DNA from: Streptomyces griseus
GTDB lineage: Bacteria; Actinomycetota; Actinomycetes; Nanopelagicales; Nanopelagicaceae
Reading direction: 5' to 3'
Assembly: GCA_945884695.1 (NCBI GenBank)
Contig: CAMCYO010000001.1
Coordinates: 1-64,000, forward strand
DNA length: 64,000 nt
Position numbers and translations under genes: made by a program. The notes beneath the pieces are model-generated. The model saw nothing but the letters and a program-made list of their open reading frames with translations. It did no database searches and had not been told where the DNA came from. Positions 8,377-16,294 of the stretch are shown piece by piece; positions within the stretch are counted from its first letter, which is position 1; every line of letters begins with the position of its first letter.

Positions 8377-9330
8377 ATGTCACGCTCTCGTCGTTGTGTT
8401 GTTGCAGTACCTGGCAGTAGCGAGAAAATGATTGGAAAAGCGCTGGAATTCCAGGTTGACCAGGTTTTTTTAGATCTCGAAGATGCTGTTGCTCCCGGAA
8501 TGAAAGCGCAAGCCCGCGAATTAATCGGGAAAACTTTTGATTCATTAGCTAAAGAAAAGAGTCATTTTAAGGCGGGCATTGTAAGTATCCGTGTTAATGG
8601 AACAGGAACACCTTGGCTAGCAGAGGATCTAGACTTTTTATCACAAGGCGCTGGTAAGCATATTGATGCAATTATATTTCCAAAAAGTTCCTCTGCAGAT
8701 GAAATGAAATGGCTGGATTCAGAATTAAGTAAAGTCGAAAAAACTTGTGGGATTAAGCAAGGGGCCATAGCAGTAGATGTACAAATTGAAACTGCTCAAG
8801 GGTTGATTAATGTTGAAGAGATTGCAAAAGCACCTCGCATAAGTTCTGTTGCTTTTGGACCTGCTGATTTTATGGCCGACCTTGGAATGCCTTCGTCAGA
8901 TGTAACTAGTCAGCCAACTGGATATGAAATCGCAGATATTTTTCATTACCCTTTGATGAAGATTTTAGTTGCAGCACGAGCTGCTGGAGTTTCGGCACTT
9001 GATGGTCCAGTGCTCGATGTTCATAATCTCGATAAATTCAAAGCAAGTGCAATGCGCGCGCGGGCTATGGGATTTGATGGAAAATGGGTTTTACATCCTT
9101 CACAAATCGATGCATGCAACGAAATATTTACACCATCACAAGAAATTTTTGATGCTGCCTCATTGCTACTGCAAGCTTACGAGTACTACACCTCCGCAGC
9201 AGGCGGAAGCAAGGGTGCCGTAATTTACGATGGAGCAATGATTGATGAGGCTTCTCGTAAAATGGCACTTTCAACGCACGCTCGCGGCATAAGCGCAGGT
9301 TTAAAACCTGGAAAGCAATTTAATCCCTAA
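8377..9330 (+). CDS. HpcH/HpaI aldolase / CitE-like acyl-CoA lyase
   Basis: This 317-residue protein is of the citrate-lyase-beta/malyl-CoA lyase class. The N-terminus RRCVVAVPGSSEKM is the phosphate/CoA loop, DLEDAVAP carries the acidic metal ligands, and SIRVNGTGT and the later FGPADFMADLG segment are typical. GKWVLHPSQI near the end is the hallmark C-terminal motif. Such enzymes cleave malyl-CoA, methylmalyl-CoA or citramalyl-CoA-type thioesters to acetyl- or propionyl-CoA plus an oxoacid. It is divergently transcribed from the ceramidase-like gene at 8293 (83 nt between starts). Its 3' end overlaps the convergent creatininase-like gene by 11 nt. Confidence 0.85.
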   Translation: MSRSRRCVVAVPGSSEKMIGKALEFQVDQVFLDLEDAVAPGMKAQARELIGKTFDSLAKEKSHFKAGIVSIRVNGTGTPWLAEDLDFLSQGAGKHIDAIIFPKSSSADEMKWLDSELSKVEKTCGIKQGAIAVDVQIETAQGLINVEEIAKAPRISSVAFGPADFMADLGMPSSDVTSQPTGYEIADIFHYPLMKILVAARAAGVSALDGPVLDVHNLDKFKASAMRARAMGFDGKWVLHPSQIDACNEIFTPSQEIFDAASLLLQAYEYYTSAAGGSKGAVIYDGAMIDEASRKMALSTHARGISAGLKPGKQFNP

Positions 9331-10129
9331 GCAGTTGGCTTTTCTTCAAGGCAAAAAGTTCTTCGATACACGAATGAATTGCTTTCTTTGCATCCTCATA
9401 GATGCGCTTACCTTTTTCAGCAGTTGCCACAGTCGGATCGCCCATAATGCCGTGCTTGCTATCTCGTTTGAAATCTAGGGCAATCCCAACCGGCCCACCG
9501 GCTCTGAAATCTATGCAGGACCAACTAGTCATCTCCGTTGGCATCTCAGCGATAGCTAAATCCATTCGCACAAGATCTGGTCGGAGATGAAGGGCTAACG
9601 AAGTTTCCATTTCGCAGGCATGGCCCATGCCACCAATAGGAGAAGTACCAATGTCAATCAATGTTTGCTTAATCATTGTCCAATACGAGAGCGTTGGAAC
9701 AGACAAGGCATAATCTTGCTTAATTTGAGAAACAGTTGCAGTGAGATTTCCTGCATTACCACCGTGGCCATTAATTAAAAGAAAACGGTAGAAGCCATGT
9801 GGAAGCAAGGATGAAATAGTTTCCGTGATGATTTGTGCAAACGTTTCATTTCGAAGTGAGAGCGTTCCGGGAAATCCAAGGTGATGAGGGGAAGTACCCC
9901 ACCAGATTGGAGGAGCGACTAATACGCGATTTTTACTAGATTTATTTTGTTCGGCAATGCCTTCCGAAATTGCAGTTGCGTTAAAGATATCTGTATCCAC
10001 GGGCAAATGAGGTCCGTGTTGCTCAATAGCTCCAGTAGGAATGATGATCAGAGTTGAATCGCGATTGAGTGCATCTATCTCTTTCCATGACATTTTCCAG
10101 AAATGAATCTGTGCTTCGTTCTGTGTCAT
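9320..10129 (-). CDS. Creatininase-family amidohydrolase
   Basis: This 269-residue protein has the creatininase/creatinine amidohydrolase fold. The metal motif PTGAIEQHGPHLPVDTD gives E, H and D ligands near residues 35-46, and LINGHGGN near 124 and the later acidic HACEMETS segment complete the site. Family members hydrolyse cyclic amides such as creatinine, or deformylate or hydrolyse small amides in cofactor and catabolic pathways; only the hydrolase class is secure here. It is read from the divergent region shared with the RidA gene at 10209. In this neighbourhood it adds another amide-bond hydrolase to the ceramidase-like and M14 enzymes. Confidence 0.85.
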   Translation of the reverse strand: MTQNEAQIHFWKMSWKEIDALNRDSTLIIIPTGAIEQHGPHLPVDTDIFNATAISEGIAEQNKSSKNRVLVAPPIWWGTSPHHLGFPGTLSLRNETFAQIITETISSLLPHGFYRFLLINGHGGNAGNLTATVSQIKQDYALSVPTLSYWTMIKQTLIDIGTSPIGGMGHACEMETSLALHLRPDLVRMDLAIAEMPTEMTSWSCIDFRAGGPVGIALDFKRDSKHGIMGDPTVATAEKGKRIYEDAKKAIHSCIEELFALKKSQLLRD

Positions 10130-10208
10130 GGATTCTTTCCCAATCTATTGACCCTAAGTATGTGAAATGTTAGCGTAATTACCTAGAAAAGATAGATTGG
10201 ATTCGAAA

Positions 10209-10598
10209 ATGACAACGATTGGTCGTGTTGATGGCAATCGTCCGTGGGCTCCTATTGTGGGATATTCACGTGCGGTTCGTATGGGAAATCTCGTTGAAGT
10301 AAGCGGAACAAGTTCGACTACACGCGATGGCACGGTGATGTTCCCCAATGATGCATATGGTCAAATGAAATATATTCTCGAAGAGATCGAAAAAGCAGTG
10401 GCAGAGCTAGGTGCAACTTTTGAAAATACAATCAGAACTCGCGTCTTCATGACAAACATTGAAGATTGGCCAGGAATTGCAAAGGCTCATGGCGAGTTCT
10501 TTGCAAAGATATTGCCAACCTGTTCATTTCTTGAAGTAGGACGATTGATGTTGCCAGAGCTATGTGTTGAAGTCGAAGCTACTTTGTGGATTCCTTAG
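10209..10598 (+). CDS. RidA/YjgF family enamine/imine deaminase
   Basis: This 129-residue protein matches the Rid family: a central GNLVEVSGTSS strand, the helix containing QMKYILEEIEKAVAELGA, TRVFMTN, and the C-terminal R..LPE.CVEVEA motif whose Arg binds the carboxylate in RidA. The ATG at 10209 is preferred over the in-frame TTG at 10197 because it gives the usual family N-terminus. Rid proteins hydrolyse reactive enamine or imine intermediates to oxoacids plus ammonia. It heads a run with the SDR at 10623 and the enolase-type protein at 11399. This suggests that an imine forms in the pathway, possibly from the amine-dehydrogenase-like step at 3034. Confidence 0.88.
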   Translation: MTTIGRVDGNRPWAPIVGYSRAVRMGNLVEVSGTSSTTRDGTVMFPNDAYGQMKYILEEIEKAVAELGATFENTIRTRVFMTNIEDWPGIAKAHGEFFAKILPTCSFLEVGRLMLPELCVEVEATLWIP

Positions 10599-10622
10599 AA
10601 GTAGTGGATTAGAGATTCATAA

Positions 10623-11402
10623 ATGAGCGATAAAAATGGTGGGCATAAAACCGTCGTTATTACAGGAGGCGGCAGCGGTTTAGGGGCTGCATCTGGCTAC
10701 CGAATTTTAACTGATTGGCCAGATGTGAAAGTTGTCGCTGCAGATCTGAAAATTGGTGATGCTGCTGCGCTGCAAGATGAATTCGGCAAGGACAGAGTGC
10801 TTTTTTGTGAAGAAAATGTTACAACTGCGCAGGGTGCTGCGAAGATTGTTGAAGCAGGCATCAAATTTGGTGGAACAGTAACTGGTTTAGTTAATTGCGC
10901 GGGAAATAGCACCAATCATTCAAGCCTTGAGATGACACCAGAACAATGGCGTGAAGTTTTGGATTGTCACTTGGATGGCCATTTTTATATGAATCAAGCA
11001 GTGGCGAGACATTTAGTGAGCAGTGGGAAGGGCGGTTCAATCGTCAATTTTTCATCTATTGCACACACTTTCGGTTGGCCAAGGCGCCTGCCGTATTCTG
11101 TTTCAAAAGCCGGTATCGATGCACTCACGCGCACTCTGGCAGTTGAATGGGCAGAATTTGGTATCCGCGTTAACGCTATTGCTCCTGGATACATCAATAC
11201 CCAGATGGTTGTCGCAGCAACAGCAAAGGGAAATATTGATCCTTCAATAGTTGAGATGCACGCCATGAATCGATATGGCGAGCCAAATGAGATTGCAACG
11301 GGAGTTAAATTTTTACTCTCAGATGACGCCAGCTACATCACAGGAGAAGTTTTGACCATTGATGGTGGTTTCACCGCTAAAAAGATTCCGTGGAAGAAAT
11401 GA
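10623..11402 (+). CDS. Short-chain dehydrogenase/reductase (2 of 3)
   Basis: This is a classical SDR of 259 residues with TGGGSGLG near residue 14, NCAGN near 97, FSSIAHTFGWPRRLPYSVSK (catalytic Ser, Tyr and Lys) and the usual C-terminal TIDGG. It starts 24 nt after ridA, and its TGA stop overlaps the ATG of the enolase-type gene (ATGA), so the two are translationally coupled. It probably oxidises a hydroxyl on the pathway intermediate with NAD(P). It is only distantly similar to the SDRs at 5144 and 35681, which suggests a separate step. Confidence 0.88.
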   Translation: MSDKNGGHKTVVITGGGSGLGAASGYRILTDWPDVKVVAADLKIGDAAALQDEFGKDRVLFCEENVTTAQGAAKIVEAGIKFGGTVTGLVNCAGNSTNHSSLEMTPEQWREVLDCHLDGHFYMNQAVARHLVSSGKGGSIVNFSSIAHTFGWPRRLPYSVSKAGIDALTRTLAVEWAEFGIRVNAIAPGYINTQMVVAATAKGNIDPSIVEMHAMNRYGEPNEIATGVKFLLSDDASYITGEVLTIDGGFTAKKIPWKK

Positions 11403-12511
11403 CCAACATAAAGATAAAAAGCGTACGAGGCCGACGCGTTACGTTGACCTTGCCAGAGCCGGTAGAACTGGGCAATTACATTATTAAGGCTCGTGGTTTT
11501 TGTGTGGCCACAGTTGAATTAGAAGATGGAACAGTCGGAACTGCTTTCGCACTCGATCGTGGTGCACCGGTTGCAGAGGCAATTAATACGTTGATTGCAA
11601 AGCCGTACGCAGAGATCTTCTCTGGAGACCCACTCAAAGCTTGGGATACTTTGCTCAGACAATCCAGCGCCGCACTTTCATCGGGGGCAGCACTTCGTGG
11701 ATTCTCACTTGTAGATTTAGCAGCATATGACGCAGTTGCTCGCCATGAAAAGCGCACAGTTGTTGCAGGGTTCAATAAAGAAAAAAAGAAACTTCCAACT
11801 TGGGCAGTCATTGGATATCCACCTTCACGCGGACCTGAAGAGATTGCGTGGGAAGTTAAAGCAGCTGTTGAAGCAGGTGCCGTCGGAGTGAAATTGCCGG
11901 TCGGCAAAACCCCTGAACTTACACGCGATCGCATTATTGCCGCCCTTGATACAAAGCTCTGTCCTGTCTCTACTGACCTTGCATGGTCATGTCGTACACC
12001 AGAAGATGCAATGAAAATTGTTGGGGGACTTGATTTAGCATGGGTTGAAGATCCATTTATTCCAGGAAGTTTGGATGAATTGAGAAAGTTGCGTTCCTTA
12101 TTGAACGTGCCACTCGCCAGTGGCGATGATGAGGCGCATCTCTATCACCCACAAGCATTTATTGAGACTGAGGCTGTCGATATGTTACGCATCGATGCAA
12201 CATGCCAAGGTGGCCTTTCAAGACTTATCCAACTTGATGAGTATCTAACGAAAGCTGGCCTACCAATTTCTTGGCATGTTTATGATGCCTGGCATTCCCA
12301 GATTGCTTCCATAATTGGCGCAACTACTTTCTCACTTGAATTTTCAGCACCGGGTGCAAGTGTGGATCCACTTGCCGAAATGATCTTTGCCAAGAAGGCA
12401 GAAACTACATCAACTGATCAATATGGTTGGCAATTCACTATGCCGAACTTGCCTGATGAATCTATGGCGCTCAGCGGTGGTGCGAAATGGATTCCGATTC
12501 CTCAAAACTAA
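11399..12511 (+). CDS. Divergent mandelate racemase/muconate lactonizing enzyme family protein (3 of 3)
   Basis: This 370-residue enolase-superfamily member keeps the C-terminal barrel landmarks: D193 (STDLAWS), the acidic WVEDPF, SGDDE, RIDATCQGG, and HVYDAWHSQIAS near the end. The usual KxK on the second strand reads KLP (K165, L166, P167), so the second catalytic Lys is replaced by Pro. The chemistry may therefore differ from the two other local copies. The ATG overlaps the SDR stop; a GTG 9 nt upstream is possible. The gene ends convergently with dppF, 20 nt away. Family assignment is firm; activity is unknown. Confidence 0.8.
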   Translation: MTNIKIKSVRGRRVTLTLPEPVELGNYIIKARGFCVATVELEDGTVGTAFALDRGAPVAEAINTLIAKPYAEIFSGDPLKAWDTLLRQSSAALSSGAALRGFSLVDLAAYDAVARHEKRTVVAGFNKEKKKLPTWAVIGYPPSRGPEEIAWEVKAAVEAGAVGVKLPVGKTPELTRDRIIAALDTKLCPVSTDLAWSCRTPEDAMKIVGGLDLAWVEDPFIPGSLDELRKLRSLLNVPLASGDDEAHLYHPQAFIETEAVDMLRIDATCQGGLSRLIQLDEYLTKAGLPISWHVYDAWHSQIASIIGATTFSLEFSAPGASVDPLAEMIFAKKAETTSTDQYGWQFTMPNLPDESMALSGGAKWIPIPQN

Positions 12512-12531
12512 AGTAACAGCTTAAAAGTATT

Positions 12532-13329
12532 TTAGCCCTGCAATTTCTTGCGAGCTGCTACGCCCAGGGTTCCTGGAATTGAGGCAAGAAGTTCTTTTGT
12601 GTATGCCTGTTGAGGGTCATTGAAAATAGTTTCCGTATCTCCAGATTCGACAAATACGCCATCTTTCATAACGTAGACCCGCTTTGTTAAGTAACGAATT
12701 ACGCCCAAATCGTGCGAAACCAGAACAATCGCTAGACCTTGAAGGAGTAGGCCTCTAAAGAGATTGAGAAGCTGGGCCTGTGCACTTTGATCGATGGCAG
12801 ATGTTGGTTCATCTGCAAGTAGTACTGAAGGATTTGCAGAGAGAGCTCGTGCAACGCTCACTCTTTGACGCTGTCCACCTGAAAGTTGACGAGGCTTTTT
12901 TGCTGCATCAATAGAGGCAATACCCATACTTTTAAGCAGTTCGAGAGCCTTTGCTTCAGCGCTCTTCCTGTCGCACTTATCATGAATACGAACAGCCTCT
13001 GAAACGGCGCTGAGCGCTGTCAGTTGTGGATTTAAACTTGCGTATGGATCTTGAAAGACCATTTGAACGAGATGGCGTTCATCTCCCACGTAGGACTTGT
13101 TCCCTTTGTAGATTGGCTTGCCATTAAAGAAAACTTCCCCAGAAGTTGGAGGTTGCAAGCCTGCAAGCACGCGTGCAAGTGTTGACTTGCCGCTACCTGA
13201 TTCACCAACAATTCCAAGGGGCTCACCTGTTGTCAGTGTTAAGGAAACATTTTTTACAGCTTCAACTTTGGTTGCGCCAGAGCCAAAAGTTACGCTGACA
13301 TTTCTTGCTTCAATGATATGTGTCATCAT
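12532..13329 (-). CDS. Dipeptide/oligopeptide-type ABC transporter ATPase (DppF-like)
   Basis: This 265-residue ABC ATPase has Walker A GESGSGKST near residue 40, the signature LSGGQRQRVSVARAL, Walker B VLLADEPTSAID and the switch His in LVSHDLG. It lacks the long C-terminal Cys-rich tail of its partner DppD, as usual for some DppF proteins. It is the last gene of the minus-strand dppABCDF operon and overlaps dppD by 4 nt (ATGA). It powers uptake of a solute captured by the binding protein encoded at 16295. Peptide import is the family default, but Opp/Dpp systems also import oligosaccharides and other solutes. Confidence 0.9.
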   Translation of the reverse strand: MMTHIIEARNVSVTFGSGATKVEAVKNVSLTLTTGEPLGIVGESGSGKSTLARVLAGLQPPTSGEVFFNGKPIYKGNKSYVGDERHLVQMVFQDPYASLNPQLTALSAVSEAVRIHDKCDRKSAEAKALELLKSMGIASIDAAKKPRQLSGGQRQRVSVARALSANPSVLLADEPTSAIDQSAQAQLLNLFRGLLLQGLAIVLVSHDLGVIRYLTKRVYVMKDGVFVESGDTETIFNDPQQAYTKELLASIPGTLGVAARKKLQG

Positions 13330-14315
13330 CGTCCCTTCAATAAGTCAGCGTGCAAGCAAGCACTTTGATGTGCACCGCGATCACCAAATAGTGGGGGATG
13401 GTCTCCGCTCGTACAATCACTTTGAACAATTGTGCATCGCCCAGCAAAGCGACATCCTGTTGGCCATTGCCCAACAGAAGGCGCGTTACCCAAAATTGTT
13501 ACTAGTTCACTTCCAGGAACCGCGATATCAATACGAGATTGATTAAGCGCCACAGTGTATGGATGGCGTGGAGTTGTCATCTCTGAAACTGACCCAACTT
13601 CAACTGTCGCTCCAGCATGCATAACAACCACTCGATCGCAGACATCGTCAATGAGAGCCAAGTCATGTGAAATCAAAATAATTGCAGTTCCGAGATCGTT
13701 GCGAATTTCCTTTAGAAGGACCATGATTTGCGCCTGTACGGTAACGTCCAGCCCTGTTGTTGGCTCATCAGCAATAAGTAATTTAGGGTTACTTGCAAGT
13801 GCACAAGCAATCATGACGCGTTGGCGCATTCCACCTGAAAGCTGGTTTGGATATTGCTTCATGACGGTATCAATTCGGCGAATTTTTACAAGGTCAAGAA
13901 GTGCTTTAGATTGTTCTGCAATAGTGCCTTTTGTTTCGCTCTTTTTGAGAGCTTCAGAAAGTTGAGCGCTAATAGTTAAAACAGGATTAGGTCCAGCAAG
14001 TGCGCTCTGAGGAACATAACCGATGGCTTTTCCGCGCAACTTTTTCCATGTTGTTTCGCTTGCCTGGGCAAGATCTTGATCTTCAAAAAGGACTTGTCCA
14101 GCAAGAACTTTTGCGCCGCGACGTTCTAGCGTGCCAATCATGCTTCGACAGACCATCGTTTTACCAGAGCCTGATTCACCAACGATTCCAACCATTTCAC
14201 CGTAACCAACATCAAAACTCGCCTTGTTAACGATTACCAGTGTTTCGCGACGTGGATGCGGAATTCCTATCTGCAAGTCAGTGACTTGTAGTAATTTCTT
14301 AGTTGTATTCGTCAC
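13326..14315 (-). CDS. Dipeptide/oligopeptide-type ABC transporter ATPase (DppD-like)
   Basis: This is a 329-residue ABC ATPase with Walker A GESGSGKT, signature LSGGMRQRVMIA, Walker B LLIADEPTTGLD and the C-terminal oligopeptide-transporter tail with the GCRFAGRC..C cysteine cluster, a likely Fe-S site in this family. The start is GTG at 14315, overlapping the dppC stop by 4 nt (GTGA). It works as a heterodimer with the DppF-like ATPase under the DppB/DppC permease. The tightly overlapped gene order A-B-C-D-F is that of a standard Dpp operon. Confidence 0.9.
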   Translation of the reverse strand: MTNTTKKLLQVTDLQIGIPHPRRETLVIVNKASFDVGYGEMVGIVGESGSGKTMVCRSMIGTLERRGAKVLAGQVLFEDQDLAQASETTWKKLRGKAIGYVPQSALAGPNPVLTISAQLSEALKKSETKGTIAEQSKALLDLVKIRRIDTVMKQYPNQLSGGMRQRVMIACALASNPKLLIADEPTTGLDVTVQAQIMVLLKEIRNDLGTAIILISHDLALIDDVCDRVVVMHAGATVEVGSVSEMTTPRHPYTVALNQSRIDIAVPGSELVTILGNAPSVGQWPTGCRFAGRCTIVQSDCTSGDHPPLFGDRGAHQSACLHADLLKGR

Positions 14316-15157
14316 TTTGTATTTACCTCACGAAGGCGACGTTGTAAACCTTCGGCGATAAATGCAACAGAAACGCCAGCCCAACAGAGTGCAAGCCCTG
14401 GGAAAATTGTTGGCCACCATGCAAGGGTGAGAATCTGTGCACCATCTCGAATCATTGCACCCCACTCGGCTTGAGGAGGTGGAGATCCCATGCCCAGGAA
14501 TGAAAGCGCGGCAACGGCGATAATGACAATGATGAAATCGCTGAGTGCATATGCGCGAGTTTCAGATGACACGTTAGGAATGATGTGTTTGAAGAGAATT
14601 CTTCTCTTTGAGAAACCAAGAATGCGTGCGGCTTCAACGTAGCCTTGTTGGTTAACAACAACTGCGCGAGTTCGTGCAATACGGGCATACCTTGCCCAGT
14701 TAACAAGGGAGAGGGCCAAGATAATACTTTTGAGTCCTGGACCAATGAAGGCAATAAGGGCGATTACGAAGATTAAGAATGGGAATGCGTTGATTCCGTC
14801 GATAACGGAACCTACCAATGTATTGATTTTCTTATTCTTAGAAATTCCAAGCAATGTGCCGATAATGGTTCCGACAATGAGAGGAATTGAAACTCCAACC
14901 AGTGCTGTGCCTAAATCAATGAATACGGCATCAAAAACACGTGTAAAGACATCTCGCCCAAGCACATCAGTTCCAAAAAAAGTTTTACCGTCAGGTGGAG
15001 ACATCGGGACTAACCCGGGTTGATCGGGGTCATACTTGCTTATAAGCGGAAAGATTAACCCTGCCAGTATGAGTACGCCCATCATTCCAAATCCTGTATA
15101 AAGGCCAAAAGTGCCTTCGCGTAATTCTCTCTTTTTCTTTGTTTTAGTTTGGCTCAT
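14312..15157 (-). CDS. ABC transporter permease (DppC-like)
   Basis: This 281-residue inner-membrane permease has a short basic cytoplasmic N-terminus, a first membrane helix at about 20-40, and then the typical DppC region GTDVLGRDVFTRV. The EAA-type coupling loop VEAARILGFSKRRILFKHIIPN contacts the ATPases. Several further hydrophobic helices follow, ending in a short charged tail. Its start overlaps the dppB stop (ATGA) and its stop overlaps dppD. It forms the translocation pore with DppB. Confidence 0.9.
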   Translation of the reverse strand: MSQTKTKKKRELREGTFGLYTGFGMMGVLILAGLIFPLISKYDPDQPGLVPMSPPDGKTFFGTDVLGRDVFTRVFDAVFIDLGTALVGVSIPLIVGTIIGTLLGISKNKKINTLVGSVIDGINAFPFLIFVIALIAFIGPGLKSIILALSLVNWARYARIARTRAVVVNQQGYVEAARILGFSKRRILFKHIIPNVSSETRAYALSDFIIVIIAVAALSFLGMGSPPPQAEWGAMIRDGAQILTLAWWPTIFPGLALCWAGVSVAFIAEGLQRRLREVNTK

Positions 15158-16149
15158 GAGAGAGTTACCCGTCGATCTAATAGGTAGCCAAGCAAGTCTC
15201 CAATGAAACTGAAGAAGACAACGATAAGTCCAAAAATCATGACAACACCCTGTACGACGGGGTAGTCCCGAGAATCAACTGCAGTAATGAGTTCGCGACC
15301 AATTCCGGGCAATGAGAAAATTGTTTCCATAATTACAGTTCCGCCCATCATTACACCCACCATGTAACTCAATAAAACTACGGTAGGTGCCAGGGAAGGT
15401 CTGAGCATGTATGACCAATAGAAACGAATTTTACGAACACCACGAATGACACCTGTCTCAACGAATTCTTCATCGAGAGTATCCATTAAAGAGCTATGTA
15501 AAACGCGGGATAGAACGGGCACTAACGAACCACAATTAACTACCGCAGGCAGCCATAAGAAACGCAAGTTGCCCGGAAACTCCCCTGTATATCCAGCAGC
15601 TGGTGCCCAATTGAGAGTTGTTCCAAAAAATAGCAATCCGACGAGCGCTAAAAAGAACCCTGGCAGCGCAAGTGAAACAGAAGTGAATGCGCGGAACAGG
15701 TACGTTGCTATTTGATTCTTGCTAACTGCAACAAAAAGCGCGATAGGAATTGCAAGGATAATGCCAAGGCCAATAGACATTCCTATGATCATAAGAGTTA
15801 CCGGTAGATGGGTTCCAACAACATTTGTCACACTTAAACCTGAAAAGAATGACATGCCCAAATCACCTTGAAAAATACCAGTGAAATAATTGTAAAACTG
15901 AGAAAAAATACTTGTATCAAGGCCAAGTTTATGACGCATTTCCGTCACGGCTGCTTCTGTAGCTTCTGCGCCAAGTGCAATTCGAACTGGATCTCCTGGG
16001 CTCAATCGGATCATCAAAAATGCGATGACCATTACCCAAAAACTTACGCTGAGGGATCTGACGATGCGACCGAGAAACATGCGTCGCAGAGCTAATTTGT
16101 TACGATCTTTAGTTTCCGCTTCTTTTTTATCAGTGGGCAGTTGTGTCAT
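15154..16149 (-). CDS. ABC transporter permease (DppB-like)
   Basis: This 331-residue permease starts with a polar tail of about 30 residues, then a first helix (SVSFWVMVIAFLMIRLSPGDP) with the conserved RLSPGDP motif of DppB proteins. The coupling loop near the C-terminal third and the LPGIGRELITAVDSRDYPVVQG segment are classical. It begins 145 nt after dppA, a gap that contains a strong hairpin. It is expected in the inner membrane with DppC. Confidence 0.9.
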   Translation of the reverse strand: MTQLPTDKKEAETKDRNKLALRRMFLGRIVRSLSVSFWVMVIAFLMIRLSPGDPVRIALGAEATEAAVTEMRHKLGLDTSIFSQFYNYFTGIFQGDLGMSFFSGLSVTNVVGTHLPVTLMIIGMSIGLGIILAIPIALFVAVSKNQIATYLFRAFTSVSLALPGFFLALVGLLFFGTTLNWAPAAGYTGEFPGNLRFLWLPAVVNCGSLVPVLSRVLHSSLMDTLDEEFVETGVIRGVRKIRFYWSYMLRPSLAPTVVLLSYMVGVMMGGTVIMETIFSLPGIGRELITAVDSRDYPVVQGVVMIFGLIVVFFSFIGDLLGYLLDRRVTLS

Positions 16150-16238
16150 CAGATTCCCCTTTCTTGCAATTTTTCAGAATTATATATAACTCAAACAACT
16201 ATTTAATCAACGAATTGCTAGGAGTACAAAATTGGAAT

Positions 16239-16276
16239 GAATGAGGTGAGGCCCGAAATCTGGCCCCACCTCATTC
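16239..16276 (-). terminator. Intra-operon hairpin between dppA and dppB
   Basis: Two 15-nt arms (16239-16253 and 16262-16276) pair with a single mismatch around an 8-nt loop; the arms read GAATGAGGTG and CACCTCATTC with GGCC at the loop side. It lies just after the binding-protein gene and before the permease genes. Such a stem can stop part of the transcription or protect the 3' end of the dppA message, giving more binding protein than permease. The U-tract after it is weak, so partial termination or 3'-end stabilisation is more likely than a full stop. Confidence 0.6.
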
Positions 16277-16294
16277 ATATTCCCTTGGATTAAC

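Noticed and set aside
10140-10200. CCAATCTAT/ATAGATTGG inverted pair in the creatininase-ridA divergent region
   Set aside because: The 9-bp arms are 43 nt apart in AT-rich sequence; no repeat of the motif elsewhere supports a function.
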